A DNA stretch of 64,000 nt from Phycisphaerales bacterium UBA7800 (lineage in GTDB: Bacteria; Planctomycetota; Phycisphaerae; Phycisphaerales; Phycisphaeraceae), in the NCBI GenBank assembly GCA_002480565.1, contig DLCK01000073.1, forward strand, positions 5,219 through 69,218. The letters are read 5' to 3'. Made by a program: the position numbers and the translations under genes. Below the pieces are notes generated by a model. The model was not told the DNA's origin. It saw only the letters and a program-made list of their open reading frames with translations, and did no database searches. Numbering within the stretch: position 1 is the stretch's first letter; each line of letters begins with the position of its first letter. This document shows positions 58,562 to 64,000 of this stretch, piece after piece.

Positions 58562-61192
58562 CTAATGCTTCTTGATCTGAGATACAATCGTGGCGTCCTT
58601 GATCTTTTTGTCATCAGCAAGCATCATCGCTTTACTGAGTATGACAGCCATGGTTCGGTCACCTTCAAATGGCAGGAAAACTTTTTCCGTTGCCTTATTG
58701 GTCAACGCACTCTTGGGCACGATACACAGATATTGATCATTGGGTTCCATGAGAATATTGCTAGATCCCAAGTGGATTTTGTAGGTTCGCAGTGAGCCTT
58801 TGACGATCAGGAATTTGTCATCGAAATGGCACTGGCTGGCAATGCTCAGTCGAGGAATCAGCCGTTGGAGAATCTGCCTGCGCGTCTGGGCAGAGTGAGT
58901 TAATTCACCAAAGCTGTAGCTGTGCCAATACTGGGTTTGGTAGCCCTCGATACCTCCGTCGAGCCATGCCGGATCGTTACCGATACTGGCAACACCCACG
59001 AATAAATCCGCATCTCGCATGATCTCGCTGAGTACGATGGGCGGGACATCTTCCAAGCTCATGGGGTGTTCGACCTGACCTTTATAGAAGCGAAGTTGAT
59101 CGGTGGAAAGATAAAGACATATTCCCATCTCACTGATCTGATCCTCTTCAAGAATACTTTGCACCCAATACTCGCTGCGCAAACCATACGCGGGAATTTG
59201 CACCGTCGGAATGTTATGCGAATCAAACGCCCCCATCAGGCTGTACTTCCAATCCCGGGCGTCACAGAGTGAAGCAAATTGATGTTGTTTGAGAATGTGA
59301 CCTGCAAAACGATTGGAGTAAATCTCGGTTTGCTGTTCTGCGTCGGTAAGCAGATACACTTCACGATGAGCCTGTTTGAAGGGTTGGGAAATCTGGTGTC
59401 GATCCAACCATTGCCGCCATGTCATGGTTTGATCTGTGCTGCTGTCAATGGGATGCCAAAGCTTGAGCGTATCCTGATCACTTGGCGTAACGGGCTGATC
59501 GTTGACATCAACCAATTGCCCCTCGTGATAGCATGCTGTAATGGTTGTGGTATCAGAATTGATCTGCCAGATCAGACGCCGGGCGATCTGTCCCACCAGT
59601 GGATGATTCAGATAATGCGTCTGCCAATCCTGAAAGTTGAAGCTTCGCTTATGCAGGTAAAACTGTTCGATACGATCGCGCTGTGTCGGCAGAAGTTTTT
59701 TTATCTGCGTCATCCGGTGCTTGAGATCTTTGAGCTCTGCTGCATGGTTTCCCTTGACGTCTTTGGGAATGGATTTCTGGATTTTACCATCGGCTTTAGA
59801 CCAGAGCAGTTGGATCTGGGTGGATGACTTGATACTCAGCAGTGCTGTGTATGAACCGATGCTCTGCTCAAGTTGTCCATCCGTGTTCAGCCCCAATGTT
59901 GGTATCGCAGTCTCCTGCAAGGCATCCACACTCACCCCCGCATCACTTGCTGCCTGCTCAAGTGCTTTTTGAAGTTGTTTCTTTTGAGATGGCTTTTTCA
60001 GGATACGTTGAAGCTGCATTAACTGCCCGACCGATTCCTTGCAAGGCATCCCTGCCAAAGTCATTAACGCCGCATTGCCAACAAGTATCGACCGTGCACC
60101 ATATTCTCTGAGCTTGTAATAGGACTGACGGGCGACATGGCCCACCGTTTCAACGATATCCGGCTGGGTCTGCCCATAACAGCAAAACACCAAACCCTTG
60201 AGCATTTGTGCATTGGCAGGGATCAACAACGTGTATTCGTCATCAGCATGGGGCTGTGCTTGATCAACGTCATAACTCCATAGGATCTGTTGACGATGCT
60301 TGCCTTTGGCACCCATCAGACTCAGCCATCGCATTAGTGGTTTGAAAAATGAATCTTTATCATCAAACTGATCCACAAGAGCGTGGACCTTCTTCATATG
60401 AGTCTTGCTTGGCTGCGGACTTTTCACTCCTGCAGCGAGTGTGAATATCTCCTCCCAAAGCTGACGTTCTTTGGTACCTAGGCTATTGACATGAGCCAAT
60501 GCGTCATCCGACCACGCGTTGCCTGCTTCGGGCAATACGACTTTTTTTTCAGGCTTTTTCTTTATCACCGATTCGGGATGCAAGATGGCGTAAAGCTGTT
60601 CCTTGAGTTTACTGTTTCTGCCCTCAATATCCATATAAGTTAAGATGCGTGTTACTTTCGATGCCTTGAGTGTCAGGTAGGTCACCGTCAACAAGTCAAA
60701 GAGTTTGCCTTTGCGTGGATGTTTCTGGTAGTACCATTGAACCTGTTTGATCACAAGAAGACGCATGTCCGTCTTGTTCCAGAAATACAACAAGTCCGCT
60801 TCATTCAAAGGCATCTTGGTGCGAAGCAGTGCCTGCTGAAGTTTGAAACTGATTAATGAAGCAATGGAATGAAGAATGCGAAAGGAGGGATCACCCACAT
60901 GTCTTTGTGCTTTGGGAATGTCCTTTTGTTTGCGACGCAGATGATCTAATCGCTCAATGGATGCAAGTAGCACATCACGTTTTTGAACGGGTTCCAACGC
61001 GAGGATCTCACCGCCGAATCCATCTTTGCGAAAAGTCGATTGAAACCAATGCCCACCATTTGCCATGTACTGCCTGAACAGGTCACTTAGTAAGGCGTGC
61101 GCATCGGCTAATGGATCGTCAGGAGAGAGTGGATACGAATCCGGACCGGTGGCTGGCAGGTCGTTTTGATTACTGCGGTTAAATGAGAACAT
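58562..61192 (-). CDS. DUF4132-family protein, full length
   Basis: 876 residues. The C-terminal ~250 residues are the DUF4132 domain (FKQAHREVYLLTDAEQQTEI, YSNRFAGHILKQHQF, LSEIMRDADLFVGVASIGND, RRQILQRLIPRLSIASQCHF). Upstream is the HEAT-like region common to the family (YGARSILVGNAALMTLAGMP, RILKKPSQKKQLQKALEQAA, IPTLGLNTDG). No WGR domain is fused. In E. coli the relatives MolR/YehI lie near MoxR- and VWA-type genes; the biochemical function is unknown. Here it is preceded, 48 nt upstream, by a ubiquitin-like gene on the same strand, so the two should be co-transcribed. A truncated paralogue is at 61903-63333. Confidence 0.85.
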   Translation of the reverse strand: MFSFNRSNQNDLPATGPDSYPLSPDDPLADAHALLSDLFRQYMANGGHWFQSTFRKDGFGGEILALEPVQKRDVLLASIERLDHLRRKQKDIPKAQRHVGDPSFRILHSIASLISFKLQQALLRTKMPLNEADLLYFWNKTDMRLLVIKQVQWYYQKHPRKGKLFDLLTVTYLTLKASKVTRILTYMDIEGRNSKLKEQLYAILHPESVIKKKPEKKVVLPEAGNAWSDDALAHVNSLGTKERQLWEEIFTLAAGVKSPQPSKTHMKKVHALVDQFDDKDSFFKPLMRWLSLMGAKGKHRQQILWSYDVDQAQPHADDEYTLLIPANAQMLKGLVFCCYGQTQPDIVETVGHVARQSYYKLREYGARSILVGNAALMTLAGMPCKESVGQLMQLQRILKKPSQKKQLQKALEQAASDAGVSVDALQETAIPTLGLNTDGQLEQSIGSYTALLSIKSSTQIQLLWSKADGKIQKSIPKDVKGNHAAELKDLKHRMTQIKKLLPTQRDRIEQFYLHKRSFNFQDWQTHYLNHPLVGQIARRLIWQINSDTTTITACYHEGQLVDVNDQPVTPSDQDTLKLWHPIDSSTDQTMTWRQWLDRHQISQPFKQAHREVYLLTDAEQQTEIYSNRFAGHILKQHQFASLCDARDWKYSLMGAFDSHNIPTVQIPAYGLRSEYWVQSILEEDQISEMGICLYLSTDQLRFYKGQVEHPMSLEDVPPIVLSEIMRDADLFVGVASIGNDPAWLDGGIEGYQTQYWHSYSFGELTHSAQTRRQILQRLIPRLSIASQCHFDDKFLIVKGSLRTYKIHLGSSNILMEPNDQYLCIVPKSALTNKATEKVFLPFEGDRTMAVILSKAMMLADDKKIKDATIVSQIKKH

Positions 61193-61240
61193 GTCTTGAT
61201 TGCCTTGATAAACGACGAAAATGCATCAAATAAAGATGTC

Positions 61241-61633
61241 TCACCCTCCCACCAAAGGCACAAGTTTGAGAAAACTCACTTCGGTGCGTGGTGTAATGGT
61301 GATCTGTTCATCAAGACTTTCGGCCTGTCGATCATCAATCAGTATCAAAACCTCATTAGCTTCAAACGCATCACATGCCGTTTTGAATTGGGGTTGCCAA
61401 TCGATATGCCTGGGCTTTTTGAGCTTAAAGCCGTTGATCGCCTTTTCAGCTTCGGAGGGTTGGATCAAACCCTTAAAGACATCACCCCGGTTGGCGTTGT
61501 AGTCTTTGACTTCCTGATAAACACGCTCACGGATTAACTCGCGAACCGTGATGTGATCCGTAAGAAACTCAAGGGTGATCGGCTCAGAAATATCGCCGGT
61601 GGTGGATTCATCGCGGACGGTAAGTGTGGACAT
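61241..61633 (-). CDS. Ubiquitin/MoaD-like beta-grasp protein with C-terminal Gly-Gly
   Basis: 130 residues. It begins with two strand-like stretches (STLTVRDES, PITLEFLTDH) and a helix (VRELIRERVYQEVKDYNA), then an ~45-residue insert, then NEVLILIDDRQAESLDEQIT and EVSFLKLVPLVGG directly before the TGA stop. The 'V-x-F-L-x-L-V-P-L-V-G-G' end copies the tail of MoaD/ThiS and processed ubiquitin, whose Gly-Gly is activated by adenylation. GGAGG 7 nt before the ATG marks a strong start. It is upstream of DUF4132 in the same direction. The fold is inferred from pattern; no E1-like, MoaE or protease gene is in the window. Confidence 0.7.
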   Translation of the reverse strand: MSTLTVRDESTTGDISEPITLEFLTDHITVRELIRERVYQEVKDYNANRGDVFKGLIQPSEAEKAINGFKLKKPRHIDWQPQFKTACDAFEANEVLILIDDRQAESLDEQITITPRTEVSFLKLVPLVGG

Positions 61634-61740
61634 GATTGGCCTCCGGAACCATAGATTGATGAAAATATATCATGCCGGATTGACGCTTTGATGGCAAGTC
61701 TTTTTGAATCTAAAAGAACGATGTGTCAAGCATGAGTGAT

Positions 61741-61877
61741 GGATCGGCATTGTCGCTCTGCTGCTGATCATCGAACACCTGCTCGTCCGCGACCCAAACA
61801 CCGGCAAAATCAACATGGCCTTCTTCACCGTCCTGCTTGGCGTACTGGGAATCGTGGATGTGATCCGCAGTGTGTGA
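61741..61877 (+). pseudogene. Decayed second copy of the ubiA 3' end
   Basis: The sequence matches ubiA from 58225 to its stop at 58378 with few changes and one in-frame loss of 18 nt. Translated, it reads IGIVALLLIIEHLLVRDPNT and continues to the same IVDVIRSV end. There is no 5' part. It ends 25 nt before the truncated DUF4132 copy, the same convergent neighbourhood as ubiA and the full DUF4132 gene, so it is a relic of a tandem duplication. Confidence 0.9.
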
Positions 61878-61902
61878 ACCGTTAATCTCGAATGTATTAA
61901 TA

Positions 61903-63333
61903 TCAAATAGCAGGATTTGATGGGCCACTTTCACGTTTGGCGTGAGTTCTGATATACCGATTGTTGATTTTGTGATCATCCGCCAGCATAAATGCCTTGT
62001 GTAAGATCGACCATAACATGTGATCATTTTCAAATGGCAACCAGACTTGTTTCTGGACCTTTGTAAAGATTGATAAATTGGGTCTGATCGGCAGAGACTC
62101 CTGATCCACGCCAAGATAGACATGGCTTGTTCCAAGATGAATAAAATACGTATCCATTGTGCCATCGATTACAAGATGTCGGCCCGTTATGCTGCATTGA
62201 CTAGCGATACTTAACGTAGGAAGAATGTCATGAAGGATATTTTTACGTGTGTTGGCGATGCTGTTTAATTCGCCATTGGCGTTATGGTTTCGCTCTTTCC
62301 ACAATGTCCAAGTATTGTAGACATCTGGGATTTTCGAGCGGTTGCCTACCCGTTGTGATTCGATAAAGCGTTCGATATCAAGCATGATTTCACTACAAAT
62401 AAGCACAGGAACGTTGAGTGCGGATGTTGGATTTTGACGAGATAGAAAATGTTGCATGGCGTTGAAGTCACTGTTGTAAAATTGCATATCATCAATGGCC
62501 CAGTAACTATCCCGTGTCTTTTTTTTGTCTATGGGTCCCATTAGACCGTTACAATTCAAGCATGCTGAGATATTCCAAGCCGGGAGATGCCATGTATGCC
62601 CATTACGTTGATTAGGTAGAAATTTTTTGCTGGAGTAATTACCCAAAGGACCTTTGTTATCAATAATGATGCAATTGATTGCTTGGTTGTATGTGTCAAG
62701 ACCAGACGGACTTTCATCCACCCCGAAAATTTCCCGGTATGCTTGGTTAAACGGCTGGGTAATGCGTGACGCCTTTAGTTGATCCTGCCAATGTATGACG
62801 TGCTGTAGATCACTGTACATTGGATGCCACAGACGGATATGGCCTTGCATGTCGACGGGGTTGCCTTCGACATCGCGCATTGTGTCTTTGTGCCAGATTG
62901 CGGTCGTCCCGTTAATATCCCAAATCAATCTCTTGCACATTTGGCGGTAAGTTGGATGTCCCATGAAGTGTGCCTGCCAGTGATCAGTTTTCCAACGTTC
63001 TTTTTGCATGTAAGACAGTTCAAGGCGTCGACGTTGTTTATTGACAATACCATCGAGTTGGTGAGCAAGTTTTTTGCATTGCTTCTGCGCGTCGGGAAAT
63101 TGTGACTTAACAGTTTTGGGGATGCGACTGGTCTTTTTGTGATGTGGGTCAATCCAGACGACATGGCTGCGTCGCCCCGTGTGACTGATCTGAGCTGTGT
63201 ACTGACCAAATGCGATTTGAATCGTCTCAGATTGGAGATTCAAATCATCGTAATTCGATTCTTCATTCACAGTGTGATGCTCGTGAATGCTCAGTGTCCG
63301 GTCATGGATTGATTGGATCCCATACTGATTCAT
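61903..63333 (-). CDS. Truncated DUF4132 paralogue
   Basis: 476 residues, matching only the second half (about residues 420-876) of the full DUF4132 protein. Shared phrases are HFMGHPTYRQMCKRLIWDIN against HYLNHPLVGQIARRLIWQIN, ITQPFNQAYREIFGVDE, ILHDILPTLSIASQCSI, and VWLPFENDHMLWSILHKAFM with LADDHKIN. The N-terminal HEAT-like half is missing, and many conserved positions have drifted (the YSNRFAGHIL motif reads YSSKKFLPNQR). GGAGG 8 nt before the ATG suggests it is still translated. It may be decaying, or a specialised partner or inhibitor of the full-length copy. Confidence 0.75.
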   Translation of the reverse strand: MNQYGIQSIHDRTLSIHEHHTVNEESNYDDLNLQSETIQIAFGQYTAQISHTGRRSHVVWIDPHHKKTSRIPKTVKSQFPDAQKQCKKLAHQLDGIVNKQRRRLELSYMQKERWKTDHWQAHFMGHPTYRQMCKRLIWDINGTTAIWHKDTMRDVEGNPVDMQGHIRLWHPMYSDLQHVIHWQDQLKASRITQPFNQAYREIFGVDESPSGLDTYNQAINCIIIDNKGPLGNYSSKKFLPNQRNGHTWHLPAWNISACLNCNGLMGPIDKKKTRDSYWAIDDMQFYNSDFNAMQHFLSRQNPTSALNVPVLICSEIMLDIERFIESQRVGNRSKIPDVYNTWTLWKERNHNANGELNSIANTRKNILHDILPTLSIASQCSITGRHLVIDGTMDTYFIHLGTSHVYLGVDQESLPIRPNLSIFTKVQKQVWLPFENDHMLWSILHKAFMLADDHKINNRYIRTHAKRESGPSNPAI

Positions 63334-63407
63334 TGATGTCCTCCGGTATGTGACATGGACATGATCGTATCAAGTTCACCGTAGTTAGGTATAGATCGAG
63401 ATTGCAT

Positions 63408-63449
63408 AAAAAAACCGATGCGACACGGGATGTGTTGCATCGGTTTTTT
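63408..63449. terminator. Bidirectional terminator between ahcY and DUF4132 genes
   Basis: Stem CCGATGC/GCATCGG (63415-63421 with 63437-63443) is flanked by seven A on the left and six T on the right. It would end ahcY transcripts coming from the right (minus strand). Confidence 0.85.
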
Positions 63450-63477
63450 GTTTTTGGTTATTCGATTTTTTCGAGGC

Positions 63478-63562
63478 ACCCCGGGGACTGAAGTCCCCGG
63501 GCTTTAATGTGCAGTTGGATCGCGCCGGTGAAACTTCCTGGGGTTCCGGGGGTTCCGGGGGG
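63478..63562. repeat. GC-rich repeats: CCCGGGGACT hairpin and GGTTCCGGGG words
   Basis: CCCCGGGGACT (63480-63490) pairs with AGTCCCCGGG (63494-63503). About 35 nt further, GGGGTTCCGGGGGTTCCGGG (63541-63560) runs to the edge of ahcY. The GGTTCCGGGGG word is also found at 13617-13627 and, inverted, in the C-rich tract at 11180-11278. Confidence 0.7.
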
Positions 63563-63564
63563 GA

Positions 63565-64000
63565 TCAATAGCGGTAGTGGTCGGGTTTGTAGGGGCCTTC
63601 GACGGGGACGCCGATGTAGTCGGCTTGCTTCTGGGACAACTTGGAGAGTTTGACGCCGAGTTTATCCAGGTGCAGGCGGGCGACTTTTTCGTCGAGGATC
63701 TTGGGTAAGGTGTAGACCTGACCCTTTTCGTAGGTCACGCCGGAGAGGGATTTGTCCGTGCCGTTGTAGGCAAGGTCGATCTGGGCGATGGTCTGATTGG
63801 TGAAGCTGGCAGACATCACGAAGCTGGGGTGACCGGTGGCGCAACCGAGGTTCAGCAGGCGGCCTTCAGCAAGGATGAGCACTTCGTGGCCATCGGGGAA
63901 TTTCCAACTGTCGTACTGGGGCTTGATGTTGATCTTTTCAATGCCCTTGATTTTTTCAAGACCAGCCATGTCGATTTCGTTGTCGAAGTGACCGATGTTG
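63565..64000 (-). CDS. ahcY: Adenosylhomocysteinase, C-terminal part; 5' end outside the window
   Basis: The frame is open to the right edge (reading NIGHFDNEIDMAGL at the edge) and ends at 63565. Conserved C-terminal phrases are complete: DGHEVLILAEGRLLNLGCAT, GHPSFVMSASFTNQTIAQID, LPKILDEKVARLHLDKLGVK and the final KPDHYRY with the NAD-contacting Lys and Tyr. The enzyme splits S-adenosylhomocysteine to homocysteine and adenosine and keeps methylation going. Only about 145 of ~430-480 residues are visible. No upstream riboswitch can be judged. Confidence 0.95.
   Translation of the reverse strand, partial: NIGHFDNEIDMAGLEKIKGIEKINIKPQYDSWKFPDGHEVLILAEGRLLNLGCATGHPSFVMSASFTNQTIAQIDLAYNGTDKSLSGVTYEKGQVYTLPKILDEKVARLHLDKLGVKLSKLSQKQADYIGVPVEGPYKPDHYRY

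Noticed and set aside
61241..61633. Plain ThiS or MoaD of cofactor synthesis
   Set aside because: The protein is 130 residues with a large insert, longer than ThiS/MoaD (about 65-90), and no thiamine or molybdopterin genes are near. A role with DUF4132 fits the context better, though not proven.
61741..61877. Functional second UbiA
   Set aside because: Only the last ~44 codons exist, with a 6-codon loss; it lacks both Asp-rich motifs.

Overview
The window looks like a chromosome segment of a planctomycete, most likely class Phycisphaerae. This is inferred from gene content: many secreted glycosidases, pseudopilins with short N-methylation leaders, a complete type II secretion operon, LpxA (an outer membrane), ECF sigma factors with large membrane anti-sigma partners, and a futalosine-type UbiX/UbiA pair. 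No rRNA marker is present, so the taxonomy is not proven.

Layout. 1-10.5 kb is a minus-strand polysaccharide-use region: a GH42-like enzyme running off the window edge, a pseudopilin, a GH71-like enzyme, its GntR/LacI-type regulator, an SDR dehydrogenase, a GH130 phosphorylase/glycosidase and a polysaccharide-lyase-like protein with a DNRLRE domain. 10.5-12.5 kb is mostly non-coding, with C-rich foldback structures and one small zinc-ribbon membrane protein. 12.5-15.7 kb holds a WYL regulator, a ten-copy 7-bp tandem repeat, and an AraC regulator divergent from a Gfo/Idh/MocA oxidoreductase. 15.9-25.8 kb is a 9.9-kb island inserted in the 3' end of tRNA-Val(GAC). It carries an integrase, an HTH protein, a primase-polymerase, an AlpA-like protein, a type III restriction-modification pair and a Fic protein, and both att cores are visible. 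25.9-33.7 kb holds an MBL-fold hydrolase and a second GntR / pseudopilin / giant glycosidase module. 33.8-45.3 kb is a type II secretion operon in the order E-F-G-H-I-J-K-L-M-C-D. 45.4-50.2 kb has two ECF sigma/anti-sigma cassettes with Spy-like periplasmic proteins. 50.4-58.4 kb has housekeeping genes (purB, lpxA, lipB, a membrane glycosyltransferase, ubiX, ubiA) and a ~700-bp foldback element. 58.4-63.3 kb contains two DUF4132 genes, a ubiquitin-like protein ending in Gly-Gly, and decayed copies of the ubiA 3' end. ahcY runs off the right edge.

The points most worth following are these. (1) A ubiquitin-like/MoaD-like protein with a native C-terminal Gly-Gly sits directly upstream of a DUF4132 protein, and a tandem segmental duplication can be read from the repeated ubiA 3' ends. 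(2) The integrase gene is split by its own integration: its last 58 codons lie in frame at the far end of the island, 9.9 kb away. The island also supplies a replacement terminator for tRNA-Val. (3) GntR sensor + pseudopilin + secreted glycosidase occurs twice, near a type II secretion operon. (4) Large imperfect inverted-repeat elements without any transposase. Two genes are easy to miss or mis-start: the GH42-like gene has no stop inside the window, and the true start of the Spy-like gene at 45956 lies well inside the longest open frame.
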